A program made the position numbers and the translations under genes. Of a stretch of DNA of 64,000 nucleotides, positions 26,922 through 35,965 are shown piece by piece. Position 1 is the first letter of the stretch. Each line of letters begins with the position of its first letter. This DNA is from Candidatus Bathyarchaeota archaeon (lineage in GTDB: Archaea; Thermoproteota; Bathyarchaeia; TCS64), in NCBI GenBank assembly GCA_002726865.1, contig PBSW01000078.1, forward strand, positions 27,538 through 91,537. Direction: 5' to 3'. Below the pieces are notes generated by a model that did not search any database, was not told the origin of the DNA, and saw only the letters and a program-made list of their open reading frames with translations.

Positions 26922-27958
26922 AAATGGGCCTCCACTATGTAGTGATTAGGAGCCACGCTCTCATAGCTGACCTTTTGGCCCCAGAGGAGATGGGCAAGCT
27001 CGCAGAGCAAGGGTCTATCGTGGACTTTATCGAGAAACTCTCGGGGACTATCTACGGCACCATAATAGTCGGGGAGAGGGGCGATCCCTCCATCGCCCTG
27101 GAAAAGGAGTTCTATCTCAGGTTCATCGAGAGGATGACTAAAATCGTGGATATCGCTCCAAAAAAGATGGGGGCGTTCCTCCAAGCCTACTACTATTTGA
27201 GGTTTGAGACCCTCAACCTCAAGAGGATCCTCAGGGGCAAGTTCAGTGAACTCCCTATGGAGACCATCAAAAGTTATCTCGTTCCCATGGAGCCCTACCA
27301 AACCCCAGATTATGAGGGGCTGGTGGAGGCAGATAGCATCGAGGAGACCGTGAAGATGCTCCAGGGGACACCCTACGCTGGAATCGAGGCGAGCTTGGAG
27401 GTCGCCCGACGGTACGATGCCATTTGGCCCATGGAGCAAGCGCTCAATCAGCTATACGCCATCACCGTGCTTGAGTCTCTGGATTCTCTTTCCAGGACCG
27501 ATAGATCCCTAGTTAGGAGTATATTGACGTTCGAGGTCAACATCGAGAACCTCCTAAATGCGATTAAGCACAGGAGGCACAGGAAGGATGACTTAGAGGC
27601 CAAAAAGATCGAGGAACTCTTTCCTATCACTTTTGACATTGACCTCAAAAAGATCAAGGCCCTAATCCATGCAGAGGATCTCAATGAGGCCATCGATGAC
27701 CTCGGAGATCCCTATACCAAGATACTCTCCCCAATATACACGGGTGACGTCGCATTGATCAGGGCTAGGGTCCGGAGGTACATCTACGAGATCGTTAGTA
27801 ATCGCCGAGCCGCGAAGAACTTCGGATTCAATGTGATTATGGCGTACCTGATCTTCAGTGAGCTCGAAAAAGACGACCTCGTCGGGATAGCTTGGGGAAT
27901 AACTCAGGGGATCACTGCTGACGAAATGACTAAATATCTCTCGGTTTCTGGGCGATGA
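26918..27958 (+). CDS. atpC: A-type ATP synthase subunit C (rotor adaptor)
   Basis: Funnel-shaped subunit that sits on the membrane ring and joins it to the stalk. 346 residues, all-helical, with FLQAYYYLRFETLNLKRILRG and a C-terminal YLIFSELEKDDLVGIAWGI typical of the V/A C (d) family. ATG overlaps atpD by four bases. Last gene of the plus-strand operon. Confidence 0.92.
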   Translation: MKMGLHYVVIRSHALIADLLAPEEMGKLAEQGSIVDFIEKLSGTIYGTIIVGERGDPSIALEKEFYLRFIERMTKIVDIAPKKMGAFLQAYYYLRFETLNLKRILRGKFSELPMETIKSYLVPMEPYQTPDYEGLVEADSIEETVKMLQGTPYAGIEASLEVARRYDAIWPMEQALNQLYAITVLESLDSLSRTDRSLVRSILTFEVNIENLLNAIKHRRHRKDDLEAKKIEELFPITFDIDLKKIKALIHAEDLNEAIDDLGDPYTKILSPIYTGDVALIRARVRRYIYEIVSNRRAAKNFGFNVIMAYLIFSELEKDDLVGIAWGITQGITADEMTKYLSVSGR

Positions 27959-27962
27959 ATCA

Positions 27963-27986
27963 AGGGGATAATCCCTCTATTTTTTT
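27963..27986 (+). terminator. Hairpin and T-tract after atpC
   Basis: AGGG and CCCT flank a six-base loop, followed within a few bases by a run of seven T. It lies just after the atpC stop and before the converging atpK gene. Confidence 0.5.
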
Positions 27987-28020
27987 CTATAATAGAAATA
28001 ATTCAATATACTAACTGGTT

Positions 28021-28083
28021 AAAAATAATAAAAAAGAAAAAAAGGGTGAAATCGTCGCGCCTATCCGCTGCTTAGCAGGATAG
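28021..28083 (-). terminator. Inverted repeat and T-tract at the end of atpK
   Basis: CTATCC and GGATAG at 28061-28066 and 28078-28083 form a stem across the atpK stop codon. On the minus strand a long T-rich run (plus-strand A-rich 28021-28043) follows. It ends the I-K unit. Confidence 0.45.
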
Positions 28084-28507
28084 CCACGATCAATCCGTAA
28101 ATGGCCAAACCCTCTCCAAGGGCGATGAAAAGCAGTGACCAGATCGAGAGCTCAGGTCTCTCGGTGATCATCGCCGCGCCTGCCTTTGCAGCCACCATGA
28201 TAGCTAGTGCTGCAGCAAAGCTAGCGCCAATCATTGTCATCGCTCCTGTCAGGAGAGGCCAAGCCGATTCAGGAATCATGCCACCTTCACCTCCAAAGGT
28301 TATCACTAAAACGAAGAGAAGATCTACGACCATCAGGAATGCTCCAAAGGCACTTAGGGCAGTTCCCCAAACGGTGCCTTTTCCCTCAACCTCTGCTGAG
28401 GCTCCAATGATTCCTCCCTGCGTAAAACACCATGCGCCCGCCAGCATCGTTACTCCGATCGCGATCACAGGTGGTAATAGGGACACGCTATAATCGTCTC
28501 CCCGCAT
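28061..28507 (-). CDS. atpK: A-type ATP synthase membrane rotor subunit K (proteolipid, two hairpins)
   Basis: The ion-carrying c-ring subunit. 148 residues with four predicted membrane helices, so two fused hairpins. The ion-binding acid in hairpin two is Glu132 in FIALGEGLAIYGLIVAILL. The matching position in hairpin one is Asp62 in FLMVVDLLFVLVITF. Many two-hairpin archaeal subunits keep an acid in only one or both hairpins; a mixed Asp/Glu pair is worth checking. No ligand set that clearly shows sodium binding can be read with confidence. It follows atpI by 114 bases on the minus strand, opposite to the other ATP synthase genes. Confidence 0.9.
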   Translation of the reverse strand: MRGDDYSVSLLPPVIAIGVTMLAGAWCFTQGGIIGASAEVEGKGTVWGTALSAFGAFLMVVDLLFVLVITFGGEGGMIPESAWPLLTGAMTMIGASFAAALAIMVAAKAGAAMITERPELSIWSLLFIALGEGLAIYGLIVAILLSSG

Positions 28508-28621
28508 TTCGTTGCGTCTTTAAGGTTCTCATGAACATCAAGTGCATTTTTCCACCTCGTTCTCCTATGAATTACTGCTTATGCATATAACTTTTTTCAC
28601 AAAGAAAGAAAAGAAAAAGTT

Positions 28622-30817
28622 TTAGTTATTAGACTTTTCTGCGAAACTCATCGCGTAGGGCTTAAAGCGTACTCCTCCACCTTGGAAGAACTTTCCCATA
28701 AACTCGTAATAGAGCAGCCTCAGTGACTGTACTGCGCTTGAGACGAACTCAAAGCTCAGTGCGACGACGTTCATAATGACTAGGCCGATTCCCGCAATCC
28801 CAAGGGAGTTAGATAGGGCCACTGCGGCGATGGCTAGGCTTGCGTGAGCGAGAGCGAACGCCGCAATCCTGAGGAAGCTGAAGAGGTTAGCTAGTCCCTC
28901 GACGAAAGTCAATAAGAGTCCTCCGACCCCCAAGCCTATAGCGTCAACCCCCACCCCGTGCCCGTGGTACACAGAGTGAATCACAGGCTCTATGAAGCTG
29001 AGTAACAATCCGACCAGCGCCAGGATGAACCAGGGGCTTCCCATTGCCGCCATGAAGTTCATGCCAATACTGATAAAGTGCATCGCTGTCATATACAGGC
29101 CAATTATATAGAGTATCATCCCTAGTCCATGCTCTCCAAGAGCCCCAATCGGATTTCCCTTCTTGATCTCATTGTAAGCACCTAGAATTAGGCCAAAAAT
29201 AACCTCAATTGTGGCAATCTTGAATACAAGGAGCATCAGAGTCGTGGTTTCGTGCACCGGGTTTGGCATGATAGGATAATGAAACGGTAACACGATGTGG
29301 CTAGCGTGGAGCCAGTGAGTGATTCCATGTTCGATCAGGAAGAACGAGTCAAACATAAATCCAAAAATAATTGCCGATAAACCCATTGGCATCATGATAC
29401 CTCCTAACCTATACATCATCCCCCCTCCAACCTCCTTATTTTTCCGCCAAAGATATACGCCTATCAACAAGAACAAGAGACCCTGGCCGATGTCTCCATA
29501 CATGAGACCAAACTGGAACGCAAAGACTACTATACTTATGTAGGCTGGGTTCACTTCACTCGCTGAGGGCCATCCTCTAAGATATGTGAGGATCCAAGCG
29601 GGCTTTAGGATCGCGGGCATATTTGGCTCCGGATTAGGGATATTTTGATCATCTGAGCTGGGTGAATCTAAGGTGATATACATTTTCTCCCCCACGCTCG
29701 CCTCGACATCCTCGATGGCCTGCTCGAGCTCGGTCACTTTATAGTCTGGCACCCAACCTTGAATAACACTGATCACTTTGGTCCGGAGAACGGGAGGTTT
29801 CTTATGGGAGAGGATCTTCAGGATCTTGTCGATATATGAGATCCTGCCAATCCCAATGGACTGCTCGCCTTGAATCTTTGCGATTTTGACTGCAGTCTCT
29901 TTTTCATAATCCTCCAAGATTACTGCATATTTCCCCTTAAGCTCTTCAACCTTGGAGTTGTGAGCGTCTTCTGCGACTTTTATTTTGTCCTCTTCAGTCT
30001 TAATATTATGGCCGTATTTCTCTTCCTGGGTTTTCTTTAGTGCTTCCTCGTATTTTTTGAGGACCTCATTCCGTTTTTTCGGATCCAGCACAAGGAGCAC
30101 ATCTCTATTGTCGAGGATGTCAAATACATCCTCCACCTCAAAAACCAGGAACAGTGCTTCGACCCACTTCCGCCCCTCCTCGGGGCCGAATATAAACAGG
30201 AAACTCTTGTTGGGGCCTGCATCCACTTCCTTGAAGAAAATTTTAGGGTATCTTTTGAGATACTCCTTTAGCTTCGGGATGAGTTTGTTTTTAGTGAGGC
30301 CTACCGCGAAGCAACTCTTGAACTCTTCCGGTTCTAAGGCTCTCACTGACTCGAGCTTTCCTCTCGCGCCGTTGATCTTTCTGGTTAAAGCATATGCGCT
30401 CTCCTTTGCTTCCTCGAACTTTATGGTCTCCTCCGCTATTGAGGACTGTAGCTCAGCAATGATCTCCTCGCGCTGCTGCTGTCGTAACTCTCTGATATCA
30501 TCGAGTTGCTGTATCAGGCCTTCCAATTCCCCAAGGACACTGTTTATCTCCTCCTCAGGATTGGCGTGGAATCTCCTCAAGTCTTCGTTGCTAGGTAGAA
30601 CGCTTTCTAATTCTCCCTTACTCAAATCTAGGAGCTTTTGGTAGCTGACATGAACTTTGTCGTAGAGTTCCCTATAATCGACTTGTTGGTCCTCGTCGTA
30701 GAGATCCTCAAATCCTGGTCCAGTCGCCTTTTTCAGCTGAGTGACGCGAGCTTTACCCATTGACTCTAGTACTAGGCTCTCGTATTCAGGGGGAGTAATG
30801 ATAGTAACTTTCTTCAT
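28622..30817 (-). CDS. atpI: A-type ATP synthase membrane subunit I (stator a-subunit)
   Basis: Large stator subunit: a cytoplasmic N-terminal half (about 1-390) with coiled-coil segments that hold the peripheral stalks, and a C-terminal half with about seven or eight helices. The final helices carry the essential arginine region (FLRIAAFALAHASLAIAAVAL). I chose ATG 30817 rather than TTG 30820 because AGGTGA lies eight bases upstream of this pair. 731 residues. First gene of the I-K minus-strand unit, with a likely TATA box near 30850-30860. Confidence 0.93.
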   Translation of the reverse strand: MKKVTIITPPEYESLVLESMGKARVTQLKKATGPGFEDLYDEDQQVDYRELYDKVHVSYQKLLDLSKGELESVLPSNEDLRRFHANPEEEINSVLGELEGLIQQLDDIRELRQQQREEIIAELQSSIAEETIKFEEAKESAYALTRKINGARGKLESVRALEPEEFKSCFAVGLTKNKLIPKLKEYLKRYPKIFFKEVDAGPNKSFLFIFGPEEGRKWVEALFLVFEVEDVFDILDNRDVLLVLDPKKRNEVLKKYEEALKKTQEEKYGHNIKTEEDKIKVAEDAHNSKVEELKGKYAVILEDYEKETAVKIAKIQGEQSIGIGRISYIDKILKILSHKKPPVLRTKVISVIQGWVPDYKVTELEQAIEDVEASVGEKMYITLDSPSSDDQNIPNPEPNMPAILKPAWILTYLRGWPSASEVNPAYISIVVFAFQFGLMYGDIGQGLLFLLIGVYLWRKNKEVGGGMMYRLGGIMMPMGLSAIIFGFMFDSFFLIEHGITHWLHASHIVLPFHYPIMPNPVHETTTLMLLVFKIATIEVIFGLILGAYNEIKKGNPIGALGEHGLGMILYIIGLYMTAMHFISIGMNFMAAMGSPWFILALVGLLLSFIEPVIHSVYHGHGVGVDAIGLGVGGLLLTFVEGLANLFSFLRIAAFALAHASLAIAAVALSNSLGIAGIGLVIMNVVALSFEFVSSAVQSLRLLYYEFMGKFFQGGGVRFKPYAMSFAEKSNN

Positions 30818-30820
30818 CAA

Positions 30821-31141
30821 GGCGGTTCACCTATAGAACACCGTTTTTGATAAAAAGGTTTCCTAGCTGCACACAAATGCATGAGGCTCTCAACAACTTG
30901 GTCTTTTAACTCCCCTTCGGAAAAACTGTGCAGAAGAAGGTAGGTGACTAGATGGAGACCGCCGTGATTGTGTCTCTCTCAACCCCATTCTAATGAATTT
31001 CCTGTAACAGTTTTACAGTTCCTCTTAATCCTGTTCTCCTGTATCCTTCTTTCTTATTGCCGTCAAGCTCTAGCTTCTTCGGGATAGCTATGAGGGCACT
31101 AGCCATTGCACGCGCGAAAGTTATGGGAGAAAAGTATATCC
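30821..31141. other. Gap between atpI and a small hypothetical gene
   Basis: No gene recognised. It holds the atpI ribosome site and a TATA-like CTTTTTATC on the minus strand, and a CGCGCG hexamer at 31111-31116. Confidence 0.5.
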
Positions 31142-31417
31142 TTATTTAGACTCCTTTAATGCAACGGAGATTTCCTGCAGCCCTAATTCGTCGAGAAGCT
31201 GTAACGTCATAGGTGCGTCGACCTTTATTGCTCCCTCAATAAGGGTCTCAATGCCACTCTTCGTGGCCAACTGGTCCTGTCTCCAGAGGTAGATTATCTT
31301 TTTTGCCAACTCCGTCGGAATCGCGTTCTTCTCCTTAGTGTTCAGCACTATCTCAATAAGTTTTTCCGAGAGGTCCCCATGTAGCGATGAGGGTATTTTT
31401 TCAAACTTGGGCTCCAT
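31142..31417 (-). CDS. Hypothetical small helical protein
   Basis: About 91 residues from ATG 31417 (MEPKFEK). An ATG at 31441 is also open, but an AATAAATAA box at about 31450-31458 places the likely leaderless start at 31417. The protein is soluble, mostly helical and acidic-basic mixed, with an aromatic-basic patch KKIIYLWRQDQLATKSG. No domain or metal motif recognised. Stand-alone gene. Confidence 0.6.
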   Translation of the reverse strand: MEPKFEKIPSSLHGDLSEKLIEIVLNTKEKNAIPTELAKKIIYLWRQDQLATKSGIETLIEGAIKVDAPMTLQLLDELGLQEISVALKESK

Positions 31418-31742
31418 ATTATTTCTATATCCTATTTTCAACTGAATTATTTATTGAATTCCTTGTTCCGATCATATGAAAACCCTTTTTTCCCTGATGA
31501 TTCAAAACAAATATTTAAAATAATTGTGGATTTCTCAGATATCATACTAACCTATTAACTCTATTTAAAATATTTATCATATTTTATGACCTAAATTAAC
31601 ATTTATATATCAATTTTGAGTTATATGGGGAATTCATCAACATGATTATACTTCTCATAAGCTATTTTTATAATATCTATAGAAAAAATTGAATAATATC
31701 ACTACCCCTTTAAAGTATTGTTAACCTGGTATATCGTGTGAA
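31418..31742. other. AT-rich promoter gap
   Basis: Very AT-rich, with several TATA-like stretches facing both ways. CCTTTAAAG near 31709-31717 is about 28 bases before the Lrp-family ATG, fitting a leaderless transcript. No gene seen. Confidence 0.45.
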
Positions 31743-32189
31743 ATGTCCCTCGATGTTATAGACATGAAGATAATCCAAAGTCTAACGGAAGATGCCAGGT
31801 CCACATACAAGACCATCGCGGGGGAGGCCGGAGTAAGCGAGGCGACGGTAAAAAATCGCATCGATAAGCTCAAGGAGACAGGCATAATATCCCGGTTCAC
31901 GACAGTTCTTGACTATTATAAGCTTGGAAGAACCATCAAAGCCTTCATCGGGCTGAAGGTACAACCATCGAAGCTCCAAGACGTCGTGGAGGTCCTTAAG
32001 AAAAACTCGGATGTTCATGTTCTCTACAGAACCAGTGGTGACGTAGACCTCCTCCTTGAGGTAATCCTCGAGAAGATGGAGGACTTGAACGCCTTCCTAG
32101 AGCGTGAGCTAGTCTACGATGGAATCCTTGGGACCGTAGTCACCATCGTAATCGGTCCCTACAAACGATGTCCCTGGACCTGTATTTAA
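31743..32189 (+). CDS. Lrp/AsnC-family transcription regulator
   Basis: 148 residues. The N-terminal helix-turn-helix (about 1-60: DVIDMKIIQSLTEDARSTYKTIA, then VSEATVKNRIDKLKETGIISRFT) binds DNA. The C-terminal RAM domain (about 65-140) senses amino acids or related ligands and forms oligomers. The end, KRCPWTCI, adds two cysteines that could hold a metal or form a disulfide; these are not part of the core family. No neighbouring gene suggests its target. Confidence 0.88.
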   Translation: MSLDVIDMKIIQSLTEDARSTYKTIAGEAGVSEATVKNRIDKLKETGIISRFTTVLDYYKLGRTIKAFIGLKVQPSKLQDVVEVLKKNSDVHVLYRTSGDVDLLLEVILEKMEDLNAFLERELVYDGILGTVVTIVIGPYKRCPWTCI

Positions 32190-32784
32190 TGCTAGGCACC
32201 CTTTTTCTCTAGAGATTTGTATTGCAAAACCCTCCAAATTGGCTTTATGCCCCCCAATTCTTGCCTTTAAAGTGATCTGTAAACATCCCCTAATTTACTT
32301 GGTTGGAACTGCTCATTTCTAAACTTTCCAGGCATTACCTGATTTAGTCAAGATCCTCCAGCTTAGGGTCAAAGTCCCTAAATGATGAACATCCAATTAG
32401 CCGAGCTTTATTAGATCTAATTCCCTGAACTCAGGTTTCAGTTCCTTCCTTTTAGTGCTGTGAAGGCGCCCCCGCTCGTTATGACTTGTGCTTGATAAGG
32501 AGCGCAAGGATTTCTAGGAGCATTACCTCTCCATTATTTTGACTCTGCTGATCTTCCCCTGTACAGCTTGTATAATTAGTAATACCTTCCCAGATCCATG
32601 AAGAAAGTCAGGGACTTGCTATCAACCTCTTCCATGTTCTTGATGAATAAGCTCCTCTATGAATTTTCGTGCGTGCGGTCTTATAGTCAAAAACAGTAAA
32701 TTTTTCCCACTTCAATCACTAACTGTTTGATGAATATTGCAGCCTAACGAACCGTATTTATACCGAGACCTAAAGTTACAAGGG
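32190..32784. other. Long gap without an intact gene
   Basis: Nearly 600 bases. On the minus strand there are short protein-like stretches in shifting frames (for example EEVDSKSLTFFMDLGRYY, then IIQAVQGKISRVKIMER, then EVMLLEILALLIKHKS) which may be remnants of a dead gene, though this is weak. TATTTATA at about 32754-32761 serves the next gene. Confidence 0.35.
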
Positions 32785-32961
32785 ATGTCCAAGCCCAACT
32801 GCGCTGTCTGCGGTAAAAAACTTGAGCCCAACGAGGTCAGGATCAATGAACGGGGCATCATTCGGAGGTCAGCCCTGAAACGATACCTGTGCTTACGCTG
32901 TCGCAGAGATGATTACAATCAATATCAGTTATCAATAAATGAACTTATCAAAAAGCGATAA
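32785..32961 (+). CDS. Small zinc-ribbon protein
   Basis: 58 residues with four cysteines in two CxxC pairs (Cys6, Cys9, Cys36, Cys39), the pattern of a structural zinc ribbon, between which lies a basic stretch (IRRSALKRYLC). It probably binds nucleic acid or protein. The ATG at 32785 lies 24-31 bases behind a TATTTATA box, so leaderless; an upstream in-frame start at 32737 would lie before that box and is rejected. Function unknown. Confidence 0.6.
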   Translation: MSKPNCAVCGKKLEPNEVRINERGIIRRSALKRYLCLRCRRDDYNQYQLSINELIKKR

Positions 32962-33268
32962 TGCTGTTTATTTGAACTACCCTTTTGTATCTATCTTATG
33001 AGTCGTCGGGGGGGGACCTATCTCCTTAGTCTTTCTTATTTTCTGGAAGATGCAGTAATCCCTTTTCTTGACATTGTCGCCTTGAATGTTATACTCAAGA
33101 GTTTACGCCTTAGACCAGACCGATACTCTTCACCTCAGAAAATGCGGTCAGTTTGATGAATATGACTTTGTCCTTGGCCGGGATAACTCTGGCCAAGGCG
33201 TAACTGATAACCCTATTCATTTTCTATCTCGCTTCCAACACTGAGCTGTTTCTTAGGATTTAGGTCTA
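32962..33268. other. Gap, nothing recognised
   Basis: About 300 bases between two converging small genes. I see no open frame of use, RNA gene or clear terminator. A run of eight G lies at about 33008-33015. Confidence 0.4.
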
Positions 33269-33520
33269 TTAAGGTTCGGATTGAACGACTGGGGGCTTTT
33301 CGTGTAGGTGCTCGATCTTCTTGATAAGGAAGAAAATAGTGACTGCGTATTGAATGATCAGGAAAAACGTTAATGCTACTACAAGGAGCTTGTTCTTGGG
33401 AGCTCTTAACAAGACAATGGGGATAACCGCTATCATCCCTGCCATGGGTAGCAGGAGCACTGATAGGAAGACGATTTTGTTCTTCTTATAGGTCTCGTAG
33501 AAGCTAGATTGAGTGCTCAT
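33269..33520 (-). CDS. Small membrane protein, two helices
   Basis: About 83 residues from ATG 33520, with two predicted membrane helices (VFLSVLLLPMAGMIAVIPIVLL and LLVVALTFFLIIQYAVTIFFLI) joined by a short basic loop (RAPKNK). GGAG lies about twelve bases before this ATG, and a TTTTTTATT box near 33565 suits a transcript starting after the alternative ATG 33544. No family recognised. Confidence 0.55.
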   Translation of the reverse strand: MSTQSSFYETYKKNKIVFLSVLLLPMAGMIAVIPIVLLRAPKNKLLVVALTFFLIIQYAVTIFFLIKKIEHLHEKPPVVQSEP

Positions 33521-33544
33521 CTTTGAGGGTTCTCCAGAGACCAT

Positions 33545-33918
33545 AGAAAGAGTTACCCGAATAAAAAAATTGGTGCATGACAGAGGGGATTAGACCTTGG
33601 CCACGTGCCAAATGGATTCTGAATGTAAAAAGCTATGGCTTTTATTATGGTTCAGTTAAAGGCATCTAGAATCTTTTCTTCTATGATTTCTGACAGCAAA
33701 GATAATACCCCCTTCTTGTAATTACCTTCCCGCAACGCGCGTGTTGGCTAACTTGAGTCTGATAGAGTCAAGTCTTCAACTGTCATGTGTAGACATATAT
33801 GTTGAACAATTAGCCCTATTCATGTCACGTGCTGTTTTTCAACTTTATCTTCCTTAACTCAGCTTCTGCTAGTTGTTCCGCGCGTGAATCAAATGAAAAT
33901 GGTGAATTATAGTCTAGC
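33545..33918. other. Gap before the TFB gene
   Basis: No gene recognised. Two alternating CG hexamers are present: ACGCGCGT at 33735-33742 (a perfect palindrome) and CGCGCG at 33889-33894. Confidence 0.45.
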
Positions 33919-34863
33919 TTAGGGGGCAGGTGGAGTCACCGTCAGTTCCTCGTTGATCTCTACCCGATCCCGCAGCGTAACCTCCAAGCCCTTGAGCCTG
34001 TTCCTGAGGGTGACTTCTGTGGTCCCTGCTGCGGAGGCGACCTCCTTCTGAATCTTTTTGTCATCCATTTCGATGCAGGCCATGTATAAAGCTGCGGCAG
34101 CGATCCCTCTCGGGTCCTTTCCTGACAGGCCCCTTCTCTCTTTGGCCCGCATCAATATATCCACTGCAAACCTCTCGGTGTCCGGCTTCAGGTTGAGTTT
34201 TGAGGCGATACCAGAGACAAACTTCATAGGGTCGTCGATAGGCATTTTTAGCTTTAGCTGCCTATGGAGTAGCCTATAGGACCGGGAGACCTCGGAGTGC
34301 TCTCGTATGCTGGCCTTGGAGATCCCCTTGAGAGGTCTAGGCACTTTGCGTTGCCGACATGCTGCGTATAAACTAGCCGCGACAAAGGCATCTATGGAGC
34401 GGCCGCGGATCAGGTCGGCCTTGAGAGCCTGACGGTAAATGAGGGCTGCACTCTCCTTAACCATTTTGGGTATCGAGAGAACAGTTGAGAGTCTGTCGAG
34501 CTCTGCCATGGCGATGCTCAAGTTCCTTCCCCAGGTGTCGTCAAGCTTTGACCGTGTGTCGTATCGCTTAAGCTTCTTCATCATGTTCCTAGTGTCTACT
34601 GTGAGCTTGTTTCCACGGGCGTCCCTGCCTCCCTTGAAGCTTGTTGAGAGCCCCATGTCATATATTGTGTATGATCTTGCCATTCCGACCCTAGTTCTAG
34701 TCTCCCTTTCGGCGCTAGTAAATGCCCTCCATTCAGGCCCTAGGTCGATAAATTCATCGTTCAATACTAGACCGCATTGACCACAGACCTCCTCTCCGGC
34801 TTCTGGGTCTGCGATTATGTTCATGCTACCACACTTTGTACAGCCTCTCATGTTTTTTTTCAT
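33919..34863 (-). CDS. tfb: Transcription initiation factor IIB (TFB), copy 1
   Basis: General transcription factor that binds the TBP-promoter complex and recruits RNA polymerase. Zinc ribbon at the N-terminus (Cys8, 11, 27, 30), B-finger/reader region (GPEWRAFTSAERETRTRVG), then two cyclin-like repeats (about 110-205 and 210-300), with GRSIDAFVAASLYAACRQ and KDPRGIAAAALYMACIEMDDKK. 314 residues, full length. An AAGGTGA site five bases upstream supports the ATG at 34863. Diverges from the PadR-like gene. A second TFB is at 48,091. Confidence 0.95.
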   Translation of the reverse strand: MKKNMRGCTKCGSMNIIADPEAGEEVCGQCGLVLNDEFIDLGPEWRAFTSAERETRTRVGMARSYTIYDMGLSTSFKGGRDARGNKLTVDTRNMMKKLKRYDTRSKLDDTWGRNLSIAMAELDRLSTVLSIPKMVKESAALIYRQALKADLIRGRSIDAFVAASLYAACRQRKVPRPLKGISKASIREHSEVSRSYRLLHRQLKLKMPIDDPMKFVSGIASKLNLKPDTERFAVDILMRAKERRGLSGKDPRGIAAAALYMACIEMDDKKIQKEVASAAGTTEVTLRNRLKGLEVTLRDRVEINEELTVTPPAP

Positions 34864-34941
34864 TTTTTCACCTTAACTAGCCTTGGAACCGTGATTTTGC
34901 TCCGCCAAAATATGATAATATGGATAATTTACCCATACGTA

Positions 34942-34952
34942 AAATATATATA
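34942..34952 (+). promoter_or_regulatory. TATA box of the PadR-like gene
   Basis: AAAATATATATA lies about 35-45 bases before the ATG at 34986, in the 122-base gap shared with the divergent tfb gene. Confidence 0.45.
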
Positions 34953-34985
34953 TCTCTCTATGATAAAAACCTTTCGGGAAATAAC

Positions 34986-35327
34986 ATGGTCAAACCAAAG
35001 GGCAGCACAGGCACCACAAAAATGAAAATCATGGCAATAATCGACTATAACTACGATAATGGCGCAGATTCGTATGGCTACACCATTTGGCAGTCTCTTA
35101 AAAACCACTTTCACATTTATCTAACTAACAGCGATGTCAGAAACGTTTATCATCACCTTAGAGAGCTCACAGACCTTGGATACCTTACCAAAGAGGACGA
35201 AAAGTTAGATGATCCCTCCAAGAGGTGTTTATACGCCCTTACTGAGGACGGCAAGGGCATCGAGAGCCGTTACTCTCCATATCTAGATATTGTCCGCAGG
35301 AGCTCTGGACCGGCAAGGAAATATTAA
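34986..35327 (+). CDS. PadR-like winged-helix regulator
   Basis: 113 residues. Winged-helix features: an N-terminal helix (MKIMAIIDYNYDNG), a turn GYTIWQSLKNHFHIYLTNSDVRNVYHHLRELTDLGYL as recognition region, and a wing with YALTEDGKG. I chose ATG 34986; the in-frame ATG at 34920 would start before the TATA box. The last four bases overlap the end of the converging ModE-like gene. The ligand and targets are unknown. Confidence 0.75.
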   Translation: MVKPKGSTGTTKMKIMAIIDYNYDNGADSYGYTIWQSLKNHFHIYLTNSDVRNVYHHLRELTDLGYLTKEDEKLDDPSKRCLYALTEDGKGIESRYSPYLDIVRRSSGPARKY

Positions 35328-35869
35328 TTCTCGGCCTTCTCTAATGAGCTGGGTAGCGCAAGTAGCTCAAATATTATTGGATCTCCAGGCTTTACATCTC
35401 GTAGGATGTCCTTAGGAAGGCTCAGTTCGATGTCTTGTAGGTCCATTGTGACGGTAAGCACCGTTTTCCCCTCCATATCCGCCCTCTCCTTAACAGTGGC
35501 GTTGACCTGTGTGAACGGGTGATCCAAGTCGATGGTATTCCTGTTAACGAGAAGCTCGTTGAGGATGAGCTCGATGTGGAGGAACTCCTCGATGAATTGT
35601 TGACCCATTTCTGTTAGCTTGAAACCTCCGCCCCCAGACTTCCCCCCTTTGTGGGAGATAACTAGGGGCTGTCCGATTCTCCCCTCGGCTTTTCTGATAA
35701 GTCCCCAGGCAAATCTATAGGACATCCCCAACCCCTCTGCCGAGGCCTTGAGGGTACCCAAATCAGAGACCTTCTTTAGCAGCTGGTAGAGTCCCGGACC
35801 AAACACCATCCCCTCGTCTGTCTCCAGCCAGAGCTTGAATGAGAGTTTATGCCTGGGGGAGGTCGTCAT
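35324..35869 (-). CDS. ModE-type winged-helix regulator
   Basis: 181 residues. The N-terminal half matches the ModE DNA-binding domain: LGTLKASAEGLGMSYRFAWGLIRKAE, PLVISHKGGKSGGGGFKLTEMGQQFIEEF. The C-terminal ~75 residues (VKERADMEGKTVLTVTMDLQDIELSLPKDILRDVKPGDPIIFELLALP) could be a small beta domain, but it is not a clear pair of molybdate-binding TOBE domains. It may sense molybdate or tungstate, or belong to the wider LysR-like ModE group. No molybdate transporter lies nearby. Confidence 0.75.
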   Translation of the reverse strand: MTTSPRHKLSFKLWLETDEGMVFGPGLYQLLKKVSDLGTLKASAEGLGMSYRFAWGLIRKAEGRIGQPLVISHKGGKSGGGGFKLTEMGQQFIEEFLHIELILNELLVNRNTIDLDHPFTQVNATVKERADMEGKTVLTVTMDLQDIELSLPKDILRDVKPGDPIIFELLALPSSLEKAEN

Positions 35870-35965
35870 GGGTCTTCAACAACCTGTGTCATTGTGAGCG
35901 GATAGCGTTTTCCCATATATCGGTTAGCTGTTATAATCATTGTCGGAGGAGCTGGAGTGGGATAT

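Noticed and set aside
26546..27439. 297-codon open frame on the minus strand
   Set aside because: It lies wholly opposite atpD and atpC, whose protein families are certain; it has no recognisable domain and is a codon-bias shadow.
29985..30644. 219-codon open frame on the plus strand
   Set aside because: Antisense to the coiled-coil half of atpI; Ser/Arg/Leu-rich composition is typical of a shadow.
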